Positions 44,401 to 58,976 of a stretch of DNA of 64,000 nt are shown one piece after another; the stretch's first letter is position 1; each line of letters begins with the position of its first letter. This DNA is from Perca fluviatilis. Taxonomy: Eukaryota > Chordata > Actinopteri > Perciformes > Percidae. The notes beneath the pieces are model-generated. The model saw nothing but the letters and a program-made list of their open reading frames with translations, had not been told where the DNA came from and made no database searches. Location of the stretch: the NCBI RefSeq assembly GCF_010015445.1, contig NC_053129.1, positions 22,376,727 through 22,440,726 of the forward strand, in the 5' to 3' direction. A program made the position numbers and the translations under genes.

Positions 44401-47400
44401 GTTAGGAGAAAAAAAGGCATGACGATAGAGGGGCAAAGATAGACAGAAAAAAATGTGACAACAGAGACATAAAATTAAGCTCAAGACAAAATGAAAAGTG
44501 AAGCGTGAAGACCACCAACCAATAAGCAGTTATTAGTGACAACATCAACCCGTTACACATTCTCACCCATCTATCTCCGCTATGCAGATGGAAAACACTC
44601 ACTCTTTACACATGAACACTCATGTTTTCCTCATGTTGCCCATTATTGCACCAGCAAAGCCAAGCTCTGGTGAGTCACACTAAGATCTGCTTGGTAATTG
44701 CACCAGAGAACTCATTCACCCTAAAGTGTTCATGACTGGTCATTTTAAATGACCACTCGTGTCTCTACTTCTCATACGTTTCCTCCATCCTTTAATCCTA
44801 CTGCTCCCCCCCAGGTCTTTGCTTGGTGATTACTTCGTTATTGTGTTGTTCTCCACGCTCAACGTCAGCCTCCCTCATAAGATGTGTATTTCAGAGTGAA
44901 ATGTGGTCTATCCTGGAAAATATTGAAAACTGCATTCTAGTTAACTGGTGTCGGACAGTGGTGTGTGAACCCATGTTATTCTTCAGTGGTGGTGTTATTT
45001 ATAGAGGTGTTTACATTTGCCTTTCAGAGAAATTCAGAAGAACAATGAGGCAGGTTGCTTTTTTCCTCCCAGTTATCTCTCTATATGCTTTCGGATTATT
45101 TCATGAGGTCAGTAAATCTGGGGCACATCCTCAGATTTCACACAGACAAATTACAAAGGTTTAATGAAATGACCGAACATGGCATTACCCTTGACCAATA
45201 AATAGTCCCAAACATAATCCCACGTAAAACCCCAAATTTTTTTGTGTACAGATTTAACTTAAATAAGACAATAATTTCTTAATTCATGAGCTTCAGAGGT
45301 GCTGGCTGGTGGATTGTGTAATCTTTGGACAAGAGTCAGTTTAGCTGTAGCTTCATATTTAAAGAACAGATAAAGTGATGTTGATCCTCTCATATAACTC
45401 CCTGAAAGAGAATAAGCATATTTCATAAAATGTCAAAGAGATTAGAGTTTAATAACGTAATTACAAGCTTATATTTTATTGCAATATTGGATATGTTATC
45501 AGTGAACATTTTACTGATAAAATAAAGTTGCCTTGCCTTGCCTTGCCTTGATATGTTCAGTATCAACATTTTTGCAACTTTCAAGATATGTTAATTAACA
45601 ACATTTCATTTTGATAGACAATGCTGTTGCAAATTTGTATATAAACATAATTTATATGAGGTAGGTTTGCTTCCAACAACTCCAAACCTGACTTTTATAA
45701 GTACATGTACATGTATCTTGTGTATTTGATGTATATAAATGGCTGTGGTTTTAGAATCAATTAGCTTTCACATTGGAGCTATTTCCTGACCAACAACAGC
45801 TGGTCCAACAACAGTGACTGCTAAAGTATTCCTCAGAGTGAAGTTGCCAATTTTGCACACTTGACATTAAACCCTCTTTGATGTATTATTGAAACAAGAT
45901 AAAACATGCAAATAAGACTTTTTCATATGTTTTTTTTTGCTTCCAGAATCTCGAACCATCATGCGTTTTATCTATGTGGATACTTGGATGAAATGGAAAT
46001 CTTGTCTCATGTCTGTGGGTAAGATGGCAAACATAAATCCCTAAATGCCAGCATGTGCATAACTTTAATGTTAAGTATGACACTGCAGGAAAAGATTTGC
46101 AGTTCTGTGGATAAATAAAGGTTTTAAATAGACTGCTGGCAAAGATTCATGCTGTTTACCATGACTTCCATCCCGCACACTGATTCTTGGCTGAGTCTGC
46201 ACCCTGAGAGATTGGAAGATTGATTATGGAGTCCTGTGTGGGTGTCTCATGTAAATACATGCCATTCCTCAATCCAAACCAATGAGCCACTCTAGCCAGG
46301 AGCACAGTCTATTATTTTCTGGCCCAATTGCAGGGTTTTCATGCTTTTCCCTGTTGCATTCCAGGATAAAATGAGGTGACACTGACATCTCTGTGCCCTC
46401 TAAGCCTGCCTATGAAATAGAGCATGTGAACGTGGAAACACACAATTCCAGTTCCCTTCACCGTTTTTGTACACAAAGCATTTATTAGGTGGGATGTTGA
46501 GTTAAATTCATAGTTAATAACCCTGTAATACATGCTCTAAACCAGCAAAACCCTCAAAAAACGCCCAGAACTATGCAATATGTATAATATATGAAATGCT
46601 TTAATAGCTTTAATTAACCAACCCACCCTGAAATTTAACTGTTGATTAAGCTATTAATATTTTGATTTAAACAGGTTTATTGGGTAAAAGCACACTTTAC
46701 AGTCTTTTTAACAATAGTCGTTAGAGAATGCTATTAGCGTGCACACTTATCACATTTATGTGTTTAGCATAATAGCAGTGGCAAGAACGGAAAAAGAATC
46801 ACATTGATGTTCCAAAACACTGCAAAGATGCAACCAGAGCTTAACAGAAAAACATGGTCATTGTGTCTGTGGCTTCAGTAACAGAACCCTTAAGAAATGC
46901 TTTGAAGCCTAGGTTTGGATTTATCGCCCACTGCCATGATGAGTGGTATAATGTTCATTTACAATAAAACGGCCCACAACATTCATCTTATTTTTCTTAT
47001 AAACATTTGGTAGTTACACCCATTGTAGTAGTGTTAGTGTCAGCTATACATTGACCATGAAGGACATTTTTAAACTCGATCTGTAGGACAGTTTATTCTT
47101 TACGAGCTGGAACAAAGCTGTTTCACAGGTCAATCATTTGGATGTAAAATGCTCTACCAAAAGACATAAATATTATGTGGCTATTTGTTTTACTATTACA
47201 CAGAGATGGTTTAATAGTTTATGATACAACGTTAAATGCTTGAAATGTTGAAAGGAATTTCATCCTGATATCTCAGGAAATCTATCTCTGCGATACTACA
47301 GTCACAGTACGTTCAGTGCTGTGGATATAAAAAATTATAATTTTCAAAACCAAAATCTTGTTTTAGAAATCTGAAATATAATGAAATAGCTTTGGGTAGA

Positions 47401-48190
47401 CGAGAAGACTAATTAGACTTTTTAATTGCCACAGGTGTGGCAAAAAAGTATTAATTGGAGTGCTGTCCAAAGTACCTTTTTTAAGTCTTACAAGAAACCT
47501 TTACTTAAAATGCTCAAAATGACTCAGAAAACTTCCAGACATGAGTTGATAGTTCAATCCAGAGTTGAAGGCAGTGTACGAGCTTGTCTTTGCATGTTTT
47601 GTTCTGCTAAATCTTGAAGGTTATTTATAGAAAAATGCATTGAAATGTGTCAGGGTTGGGATTCAAGGGTCCCACACTGGACTTTTCCTTTACGACCCCA
47701 AATTACACCCCAAGTCCACCCATGTTGAGCAACATGGCAGGGCCAAACATGAATAAGCGGTTTCAGTACAAATGTGTTGAATATTCCTTTGTTTCTATGC
47801 AACCATTGACAATCTACTCCTACTATCTGCTAATAGTTAGGCTTCATGTATTATATGATATTTGCTTCTGGGTAAAACTTTCAGTTTGCACACTTTCGTG
47901 CAAAATCAATTAAATAAATGGTGCTACTTTAGCTGTCAGGATAATGTTGGTTCTACAGCCGCACAAAGTACAGGCGTGACTAGAGGGCAGTCTTGGCTTT
48001 GTCAGGTGAATTGTAAGCTGGACTGTGTGTGTTCCAGTGATTTATTCAGCTCCCCTGCTGAATGCCATGTAGTGGCTGGACACCCTGCTGGCCACAATGA
48101 CAGGCTTCATAGCAATCTGCCAGACACACAGCAGGACAAGACAAGCTCCCAGCTTCTGTTCTGTGTCTGGAACTGCATATCCATCCTATT
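41478..48190. other. Gene-poor interval
   Basis: About 6.7 kb without supported genes. A short (CCTTG)n array lies at 45528-45550. 42530-42620 is non-repetitive with TATTCATGAGCTGGCA and could be regulatory. Nothing firm. Confidence 0.4.
45528..45550. repeat. Short (TTGCC)n array
   Basis: Between four and five copies of a TTGCC pentamer following AATAAAG, possibly the tail of a retroelement fragment. Confidence 0.7.
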
Positions 48191-48194
48191 GCCT

Positions 48195-48197
<3 letters not shown>

Positions 48198-48225
<28 letters not shown>

Positions 48226-48249
48226 CTCTCTCTCTCTCTCTCTCTCTCA
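48198..48249. repeat. Poly-T followed by (CT)n
   Basis: About 28 T then about 12 CT units: an all-pyrimidine tract. Confidence 0.9.
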
Positions 48250-48774
48250 AGCATTTGCATCTTTTTAAGCTTCTGGTTACACAGTTGCAATGTTGGACTT
48301 TTTGAACAGACATAGCACCTCAGCGGCATGTTGGACTTTGCACCAGCCAGTGAATAATTACTCCCGTTTCTGCTGGTTAACCATAGCATTTCCATCTGTC
48401 ATCATTATCAATAAATCTGTAAGTACAACGGTCTCTCTGTATTTGACCTTCTCACTAACAAACTGCTGTTTATGGCACGTAATTAAATTAAATTATATAC
48501 TTGGACATTAAAGGTTCATACACATGTACCATTGAAAGGCATGTTATGCTATACTATTATTTCTTTTGCTCCTGAAAAGCACTATCCAAAGGGGCATTAA
48601 GGTGGTGAAGACAATGTCTTCTCTGAGGAGAGCAACATTTGGAAAACAAAAACAAAAAGTATGTAAAGCATTTTATGAAAGTAGAATATAAATGAGCATG
48701 AAGGCTAAACTGAAATGCAACTTAAATAAGTATGGCATCCATAAAGGTCTCTCTTTCTCCAAGACATATGACAT

Positions 48775-48828
<54 letters not shown>

Positions 48829-50490
48829 CTGACTGTATGCGTTTAGCCATGGAAAACATTACGCCGGCACTTTGCCACTGCTCTGCGCATATCCCTTCCT
48901 CATTCTCTCCACTCGGCCAGCCATCACTCCCAAACGACAGATCAATCACTGTGACCATATGTGGTGATGTCATGTTCCTTGAGAGTGAAAGGTCTAGGCT
49001 TGTTGTGTCCATCTGCTCCAGTTCGTGGAACATTCCAGTACTTTAACATTTGCATGGCTGTCAGAAAGACAATAAAAGCTAATCTCCCTTCACTGGAGAG
49101 AAAAAAAATGAAGCTGGTGTGAAATAACAAGTCTAGAAAAGGTATATCTCTATCCTCCTAAATGTAGGAAACAGAGGATATGTGGTGATCTTTTGCATAT
49201 ATGTGGTCATTAATAAACCTGAATATGTAGACGTAGTTCCTTATCTATGATCAATAATATTAAAGGTTTATTATGGAAAATGATGACAATTTCATCATAA
49301 ACAGTCTTGAGTGCGTATAGTCTTTCACTGTTGAAAACATCTACTGATTTGCAAGGATTTGTTTTCTTGTCAACATCACTAAATGAAAATGAAATGAAAA
49401 TAGTAGTTATCACACAGACAACTGTAAAATTGTGGTAAAATGAATCAACATCATTGGTGAAGAAAAACACATTTAGATACGAAGGTTAAGTGAGACATGA
49501 AAAAATTAAGGCATCAGATCGCTGTGACTGCTGATCATAGACTCTGGAGGACCATTTTTAAATCAATAAAATAATTTTTTAATCAATATGCTGTGTCAAA
49601 TTATGGATTTTTTTTAGTAAGTAGCCTTGTCATTTTTGCAAACTAAATCCTGCATCACCCTATCAGGGTTTAATTTGCAATAAAAACCTGCTCGCTCTAC
49701 ATTATCCCTTACATATCACTGTGCATGCTTTTTTTACTGGGTATATATGCAGCAGAGATGTCACCTTTGAATGTATAACACATGGTGCACACACACAGGA
49801 ACACATGCTGATATATCCCCTGGGATGCATCATCACAGAAGTGGGACAGCCCCAAGCAACACAAATCTTACACCTCCTCTACACGTGCCATGGAGCAATT
49901 ACCACCATTAAACTACTCGCCACCTGTTAACTGCCATGTAAATATTCATCTGCAGCAGGGAGAGCATTTCAGCCACTGGCCTGCATGGAAATGATTGGTC
50001 CAGTAAATCAGTCCAGTGACAAGTCAATGCTGAAAAAAGATTAGTGAGCTCATAAAATGTAAATGCTATATTACCACGGGAAAACAAAGGGTGAAGGCGA
50101 CGTTACTCCAAACATTTGCATGTGATGTAGAAAAAAAGAGTTGTTGCTGTTGTTGTTGCTACTGCTGTTGTTGGTTGGCTAATGCCTAAAAATAAATGCT
50201 GTATAAGCCTCTATAGAAATAATAATAATAGCCGACGATAAAGAACATAACTTTCCTCGAGGGGTAAGGTCTCATGTTGAAGCATTTATAGGTGAATTAA
50301 AATGTAAATGGGAACCATATTTTCTGTAGCATCTTACATGTGTGAGTACAGGCTGCTTGTTTAGTCAGTCAGGTGAGAGGTAAAACTCAGTGAAAGGTCA
50401 GTTTGTTTTTCAGATGATTCAGGATGGGAATTAAGCTCGTAATGTTGTTTTGCAAATACAGTCAACTAAGTGACTACTACATATATATAT
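48250..50490. other. Gene-poor interval with a (CA)n tract
   Basis: A (CA)n microsatellite occupies about 48778-48826. No gene or transposon terminus recognised. Confidence 0.4.
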
Positions 50491-50491
50491 T

Positions 50492-50542
<51 letters not shown>

Positions 50543-50549
50543 GTAGTAG
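50491..50549. repeat. (CTA)n trinucleotide repeat with hairpin end
   Basis: About 17 ACT units end in CTACTACTAGTAGTAG, so the 3' edge can fold into a perfect short hairpin. Confidence 0.9.
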
Positions 50550-53500
50550 CCTATTTTACTAATTACAAGGTTGTAGCCATGGTTTTAGGAATACTTAGGC
50601 CAAATTATTCATTATTTGGATTTTGCTTATTTTGTTTTATCTTTTATTATCTACTTTATCTCACTTTTTAGTTATATTTTATGTACATTTTACTTTCCAT
50701 AATGAAGTTCTAAATGCTGTTTCAAAGCACTCTACATTTTGCTAAGAATACAATTCTGGTAGTAAAATATGCTGACTCCTTTATCTATTTATTTTCATTG
50801 GCCTTAAAGTAGTCAAATGTACATATACTGAGTTTAAAACTACTGGAATCATCTAATTAATTTCACATGTGGCTTTTTTTATGTAGAATGTAAACTCCCC
50901 AAGAATACAAAAAAATAAAAACTGTAATTCCCAGAAAAAATACCATGCAATCACTTTACGTGAATCTTTCAAAATAAATGCTTTTCAATGTGTGCATTGA
51001 ACATATTGATTACAAATATATACAAATATAGTGAAACCTATTTGCCATATCAGACATGAAACTCTGTCTGCTGTTTACACATCAGAGCAAAAATACTGTA
51101 ATTTAAATGCAGCAGTTTCATCTCTCTAGGAAACTATCACAACTAATACTTAATACTAATACTAATTAGAGCAGGTTCAGGACCAAACAGTCCATTGTTG
51201 TAAAACAATAGTTTAAGGAGTGTTATAGCTTTGTCAGTTACATTACTTTCTATGAACAAGGGCTGCTGGATACAGTAGTATTCCAGCAATACTTTACCAT
51301 AAGTTTAAAATATTACCAGTATTCTTTTAGAAAATAATAATCTTTTATTTGTTTAATAATCTACATTGTTCCTTACTGATCTTCCAAACTTATACTTATT
51401 TCACAACTTTTTTCATTTATGATAGATATATATATATATATATATTATAAATTGTCTTGTTTCTCAAAAGAATGCATTTGTTCCTGTGATTCAGTTTGTA
51501 GTACTTTGTTCTCATGTTCTAGTAAAGTCAGACATTGAATGTCTTGAGTGTGTCTCCATCTGGATAAATGTTTTTTGGACTGTGGAATGTAAACACCAGG
51601 GACAATGATGGAAATCCAGAAGTCCAGAACTTTATCGTGCAATTATTGACAAAGTCTGATATGTTGTATATTTACAAATGTATTGCACTGATGTGAGCAA
51701 ACCAAACTGTTAACATATCTCAGTAGTGCTGAGCAACATGTTGCTTTTCTTTCTGGCATTAACTCCGTCAAAACATTAATCGAGTGAAACTAATTAATTG
51801 GTATAATTTCCTCCTGTTGTTGTCCCTGTTGTTACAACACTGTGTTGTGAGGTCAAAACGCAGACAGTAATTCTGCCTAATTGTTCTAATTGTACTAATC
51901 AATATGGGCATGTAAAAATGCTCGGATGACATCGGTGAGTACACACATCAGGGGTGACAAAATCCTGACAGCTGATCCTACCCTTCCCACATCTGGTCCT
52001 CATATCTAAAAAACATCAGAGTAAATAAGACTTTAAGTATAAGACTGCATGGTTATAATTGTACATTTAAGCAGTTCAAAAACACTGCATGATTAATAGC
52101 ACTTCTTCACAGGCTCTTATCAATATACTGTTGCTTTACTTTACAGCTGTATAATGTTTTCTTCAGTTCAAGCTTTTCCTCTCTGGCTGCTACTGTCTAG
52201 ACACTAGGACACCCAAAACCTGTGCATGTGGATCTAAAAACGTCCAGTGCGTCATGTGCACTGGCTCCAGCTCAGCACCCAGCGCAATTCGTTAGGGGTT
52301 GAAAGTAATGACCCATGACCGGGAGGTGTTTTAACATGCGGTTTGTAAATCAATATAACATTAAAAGGAACTACTTTTATGTCTCTCACAACTCTCCAGC
52401 TCATGTTTTATAGGCTTTGTGGTGTTTAGAGCTCTAGCTAACCTCTTAGGTAAAGCTGTAAGCTGCACAGATAAAAAAGATTGTGTGAACTTTTCCCAGA
52501 TTTGATTTCACTTTGTGCAACTGGATATTATCAGCCAGTGATGCCATTATACAGAGAGAAAAAAGTATGTGTGGTGTGCCACAACACGCTGGAAGTATCT
52601 TGAGAAATGTCCCACTCTGCCCTTATCCTGAGGTCTTGTCCCAACGATTTTTTATCCTCAGCCTTTAAGGGATGAGACCACATCTGTCTCCGGTCACTAT
52701 TTACACGCTTTTTCACCATAAAGTACTTTGAGTCACACATGCACGCCCGGACAAACACACACACGTCCTCCTTCTATCTCATGCCTAATTCAAACCTGCC
52801 TTATGAGTCCCCTGACATAGACACACAGAGTCAGCTCAACACATGCACACAGACATTCAATCACAGGAAAGCAGTGCAGGCAACATATAAATCCATCTAG
52901 TAAAGCATCTTCCAGACCGTTCCCAATGCGAATGAGATGTCCCAAAGCCGTATGCTATTATCAGGCCTCTGCAAAGGCAAGAATGTGATCTATGCTCCAC
53001 TAATTGTTGCAGGGGGAGGTTTTATAAGCACATTGTGGATAGGCTAAAAGCACAAATAAATCCTAAGGCTTGTAATTTGCTTATAAATTCCCACTTTCTG
53101 TTTTGTTTTCCTGGATGGTAATCACAGTTGCTTTGTTAGCCAAGAATACCTAGATTGACATTGTATGTGGAATATACAATCACCGCCAAATAGCATATTT
53201 TGCAAAAGATAATGCAAACCTAAAGAATTAGTTACAAGTGCTGTTTGACCTCTGCTTGAACGGCAGTCAATCATGTCTTAGATTTCCCTCTCTACCCCTC
53301 TTTCTTACTGTCAATATAAAGTCTGACCAGTCTTTGGCAGGTCTGATGTCCGTGTCTGCTCTCTACAATAGCTGTTTAGCCATTTCCGACATCTGTGGCT
53401 CCCCACAGTCAGGGTGAATGTCAGGCTGAATAATGCACCAGGGTGAAGCACACTCTTCTCTACTCTGCCTCTTCTGGTTTCTCGATCTGTGACGTGTGAC

Positions 53501-55215
53501 AAACATTCATGACAACACCTCAAAATGTACTCTGGGACGCAATATGCCCATTACTGGCATTAATTACAGTGGCTACAATACATTTTTTTGTGTAGAAAAT
53601 GGGTCACAGGCCTTCTTGTATGTGAAAGAGTCACTTGTACCCAACCCCGCAGTTCCCATCTTTTCACTCATTATTTTGGTTTTGGGGGTTCTAATCGGTT
53701 CTGATATTGCATTTCGGCCATTGCGACTTTTGCTCTTCACACGGACTGTTTTCCTGCATGCAACCAAAGCCCATTTAAACATGATTCTATACTAGTTGGA
53801 CAACAAATGGAAACAGACCACTTCCGATCTTCAAATCTTGACCCATTGCCCACAGATTCTGCATTCATGCTGATATCTGTTTCTAGAGATTAGGTGTTCA
53901 GAAATGTGACTCCAAACGAATGGTAAAGTTGTTGGGTGTGAAAAACCTGTTTTCTATCATGTTCACCATATCAACTTGAAGGGTAATAATATTTTAGAGT
54001 TGTGTTTACAGTTTGTTTTCATGCCTCAATGTGGCAAAAAAAGTTGTCTGAAATACATTGTTGGCACTTTTGGTACAAGCTCTGATGCAATGATTGCTGA
54101 ACATAAATTCAATATGAATTCTGAATCCTCTCACATCTTTAGAATTGTAATTGTTAAAGTAAAAGAAAATGTAGCTCAACTTTGGGGCAGAACATTTAAA
54201 AGGAAAACATATTTCTTAATCAAATAAATAAGATCTGTAGATCTTCAGTCCCACAGCCTGATCAGAGTAAACAAATCACCATTTTGACCTAAATGAGTCT
54301 GTTTGCTGCCATTAATCCTTCAGATAGAATTAACATAAGACCAGGGGTGTGAGTTTCTTACACAAACTCTGATGCCATGTTGGTGCCTCTGTCAGTGTGG
54401 AAGAATAATCTCCGTCCTTCCCTCCACCACAGGCTGCTGACCCCTGGCTGACCCCCGGGCCAGAGGCTGGGGTGTTAATGTTCACCCTCACCAGGGTCGC
54501 ACCCAGCATGTTTATTTTATGACACGGGAGAAGGGACCTCAGAAGGGAGTGTGGCCTCAGCACATTGACCCCCAAACCCATTAGAAAGGAGGCTACTGAG
54601 CTGTAAAGTCCCTTTTTTATACCTTATTTCTCATTGAGTTATGTAGTTACACTGGCCTGTGCTGATGCTGTAAAAGGAACGCTCCCATGAATGTTCAGAT
54701 GAACAAAAGTCACTCAGTTTTACAATGCTGAACAAAACTAGTTTACTGGACTATATTCAAATCCTACAGATTGCTTCAAAATGCCCTATAAAAAAGCTGT
54801 TGTAGTACATTTGCCCACAGATTTTGGCATGACAATGCTTCAGAATTAAACTCTGTGTTTACCTTTACATTGTAGACTCATTTCAGTTCACTTCATTTTA
54901 ATACAATTCAAATCTGTATTGCTCGTTATGGGGAATTTGGTTTGCAAGCGGAGTTTAAAAAAACACAACAAACCACCACATTTCACACTATGCAAACATG
55001 CACCAAAGGCAGTAGAGGCTGCTGAGGTATGCACCAGTGCTATTTTGCATTTGTCGTCATGCTGTAAGAATAAATAAATTGACATTTGCTCAAAGCCTCC
55101 AGTAGCAGTCCGTATTCTTTTCTTTCACAAAAGCATCAACATCATCAGAGTTCCCGTTGTGGCAAAATGTTCGCGTAAATGCACATTTGCATTTGTTTGA
55201 ACATGAATGTAAGAC
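50550..55215. other. Gene-poor interval
   Basis: A (TA)n tract lies at 51425-51446. Otherwise no supported gene, RNA or mobile element ends across about 4.7 kb. Confidence 0.4.
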
Positions 55216-55235
55216 TGTGTGTGTGTGTGTGTGTG

Positions 55236-55311
<76 letters not shown>
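55216..55311. repeat. (TG)n microsatellite
   Basis: About 47 TG units with one TTG interruption. Confidence 0.95.
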
Positions 55312-55312
<1 letters not shown>

Positions 55313-55675
55313 AGTATTGTGCACGAATCACTCAGGAGAGAATCCGTCGACCACATTTCCAATTCCGCTCAATTTCAGAAAGAATCTCAGTAATCCTGCT
55401 GAAGAGCCGCAGTTCTCCCACAGTGACATCCCATAATGGCACTAACACCAGAGTGGTGGGCACCCAGTTACGACTCCCAGGCTCCATTCGGTGCACGTTC
55501 CCAATCCCCCAACCTGTCTGTATGCAAACAGAGCCCCCTCAGAGGAGAACACTGATCTGGCAGCCTTTCACTGAGCCCTGTGTAGACATATTTAATGCCT
55601 CAATAACCACTGCTTAAGACAGAGTGATGAACGCCAGGGGCTTTCATTACCACGAGAAGTTTATCCGTGTGTGTG

Positions 55676-55691
55676 TGAGAGAAAGAGAGAG

Positions 55692-55749
<58 letters not shown>

Positions 55750-55790
55750 AGAAAGAGAGAGAGAGAGAGGAGAGAGAAAGAGAGAAAAAA

Positions 55791-55822
<32 letters not shown>

Positions 55823-55831
55823 AAAAAAAAA
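55676..55831. repeat. Long purine-only tract (A runs and GA)
   Basis: About 155 bp with no pyrimidine on the plus strand: GA units, an A run of about 55, more GA/GAAA, then A runs of 20-30. Capable of triplex formation in principle. Confidence 0.9.
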
Positions 55832-56602
55832 ACTACAGTATGTACCTAAATAAGTGTCCCACTGTCATTTACCCTTCGGGAATGTCAAGCTGCTGTTGTT
55901 TTAAAGAAAATGCATATGGCACAGCCTCTGTTGCATCAGGAGCATGTTGTGGTTTGCTGATTTTTTCCCCATGAATTAACACAGCTAACCTATTGGAGAG
56001 GCCACTAATCTGTCTTTCAGCACTACAAATTTATTTTGTGCTTAACATTTTACAGCTTGTAGAAAGCAGAGATGTTAGATGTGTAAATGCAAGGTTATTG
56101 AGGACAAATGCCAGGTGATAATAAAATAAAAAATAGAAGCAGTTACTAAATACTATTATTTCGTATAGGAATTTTTAAACCTTGTTTTCATGTGCCTATC
56201 AGTGTCTGGGAGGTGCAGAGGCAGCTGGAGAACAGGGTAAATACAGTCAGGACTGTGTTACAGCATCCGCGCTACAGCTTATTGGTTCCTCACATATGTA
56301 CAGACTCTAAGACAATGCAGGAGCATACCCACAGGTACAGTATGCACACAAACAAATATGGATTGATATGCATGTGACGTATTGAAAAGCAGGGGAAGAT
56401 ATAATGGAAATCCATATTTCTTACAGGGCAAATTGGAATGTTGTGTTATGACTTATATTTATGTTATAAAGAAAACTGTTAGCATTTAGACACAAATCGT
56501 TCTAACTCATTAGCTTAATTTATAGGCAGTCTCTGTTTTTCTTCCACTTTGGCAATTATGACACCCAAGAGGAAAGTCTCTCTCTCCCCAGACGCTCATC
56601 AC

Positions 56603-56604
<2 letters not shown>

Positions 56605-56677
<73 letters not shown>
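56605..56677. repeat. (GA)n microsatellite
   Basis: About 36 GA units. Confidence 0.95.
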
Positions 56678-56679
<2 letters not shown>

Positions 56680-58975
56680 ATGGAAGGATCAATTTGTCTG
56701 CACAGGAAACTGTGTAATGTTAATCACAACTTTAATTTGGGCTGAATTAGCATTTTGATGAACTTGCGAGGCTGACTCGTGTACTCCAAGCACCTTCAAA
56801 CGCAGCACACACAGAGGAAATGGCAGTGTGGTTAATTAACGCTCGCACACAGCAGATGGGCTCAGTGAAGGGCCCTGACAGAAAGAGACACAGAGAGCAA
56901 GAATTGATGGTAAAAGAGTCACTGTTAATAGGAGAAAAATAACACAATACAACATTTCCAACCATCACTCTCCAAAGAAAGTGGCTGGTTCAAAACCAAC
57001 AGCTAAAGAAGGCGGGGAGTACAAAATAATATTTCTGTCTTTTAAGGGAAAAAAAAACAACGCAAAGAGTCCGTAATAACTTACAGAAAACACAGCTGGC
57101 AAATCTTGGTCAAACATGCAGCCTGTTTACATATGCCCAACCGTTTCAATCTCGGAGCACAGAGTGTAACCCAACATGGTGCCTCAGTCTCATTGCTTTT
57201 TCACTCGCTCTGTAAAATCTTTTACTAACACATTTAAAATCGACTGTTTTTCCATCTCTCTTTCTTTTTTTTAACATACTGTAGCCATTTCCACAATATC
57301 AGCTGAATGATCCATACAGTCTCTTCTCCTCCACATATAGACACTATATATATATCTCTCTCTCTATGTATGATCTCACATCTAATCAGGTTTGAATCTG
57401 TATTGGCGATGTATTAGTTCACGTTGAAATTATTGTGAGCATATAAGAGAGGAGATATGAGAGAAAGAGAAAGTGGAGGAGATGTTATAAATACAGAGGT
57501 CGATCTGTGTGGGCCCACCAACAATTTTAACTACTGTACATAACCAATGTACATGGAAGACCTTTTCGAAAGGATAACGTTTTGATTTGTTTTCTAGGAG
57601 TGTAATGTTTTCATGGAAAATTTTCAAAGACTCAAACCTTTGGTGAGAAGGTATGTTATTGTTGTATGGTACTGTAGTTTGGAACAGGGACTGTCCTTGT
57701 TGACACATTCAGGAAAACCCGGCAGTCAGTTATCGAGCAGTAACCAAACAAACAAAAAAAGACCAAATTCACTTATTCATTTATTGTGTGTCTTCCAGGT
57801 TTGACTTAGTGCATGAATGCAATGCTTTTTGGTGGCCCATTTTCAAATGTCAGCTCTCAAATCAAATTATCAGAAAGCACTTCTGATCAAAAATGTACCT
57901 AGCGAAGTCTGTGTATCACCCTAAGTCACTGGTAAAACTTTTTCTGGAAAGATATATTGGCATTTAGGTTTTGAAGGCTTTAAATGTGTGATAAATTGCC
58001 TGAAGTGATGTCACTGGGGTCAGTGACGGTTGGGTCTACAGACTACAAGTTTGAAAATGAAAAGTAATTGGGGTTGTGGACTTAGAAAGAAGTGATTTTA
58101 CCAGACTTCTGTAGCCCGCTCCTCATCTCTGGTTGAAGCTAGCGGCTCAAGGCTATATTAGCCACTGCTAGCATAACACACCAGAATCTGTGACCCAACT
58201 TTTGACTGTGGAGTTGCATTGTGGGTAATGTAGGCACCAGGTTTTCACAAGGAACATAAATGCGTGGAATACAAAAGAACTTTTTTTTTTTTTAAACTGT
58301 CAATTTGAGAGACGGGTATCTCAAAACCTTAATACAATAAAAAAACAAAAAACTATCTAGTCTTAAACTAGTTTCATGTCCTCAAGTTTCTGCTTTTGTT
58401 TGATTTGAGCTCACCAAAGCAAATTCATATCAGCTACATTGAAAAGAGAGAGAAAGAGAGAGAATCAAGTACTGAATCTTGACTCTTCAATCTATCTGCT
58501 TGACTGGATGCCACTAGAAGTAATTGTGAGAACATGTGCTGTTTTTTAAAGCCTTTAAGTGCCTTGCTCAAGGGCACCATGCTCAATCACTGACCCAGAT
58601 CATTAAAACAGAAACTCATTATCAGAGCTCATTAGAGGAAATGATGCACCATGTTCCTCATTGAGCACTACTGACACCTTCATCCTCTCACCTCCTTCCC
58701 ACCTTGTCCTCGAATCCTTTCCTTAAATAACCTTCACTAACCTGCCCTTTTTTTCATGCTGGGTAGAATTTCAGGCCTGGCTTCCCACAGAGAAGCGTGA
58801 TTTGTAAAAACACAATAAAAATGGAAAGAAGGGTGAGACTCGGGTGGCGAGGGAAGGGAGGGGTTGGAAGGACAGCAAAGCGAGCTCCCCTGTTGTGGCA
58901 GCCTGTGGTGGGGCATTAACAGGATGTCCGGGCATGGTAAATCTTCTACCAGACGCTTAAAACTCATACTCTGAG
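56680..58975. other. Gene-poor interval with repeat-like block
   Basis: 58000-58330 (including GTTGCATTGTGGGTAATGTA) resembles a fish interspersed repeat. 56820-56890 (GTGGTTAATTAACGCTCG) is a non-repetitive block with a homeodomain-type core. No gene supported. Confidence 0.35.
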
Positions 58976-58976
58976 G

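Noticed and set aside
55624..55974. Poly-lysine/arginine frame
   Set aside because: Translation of the purine-only tract.
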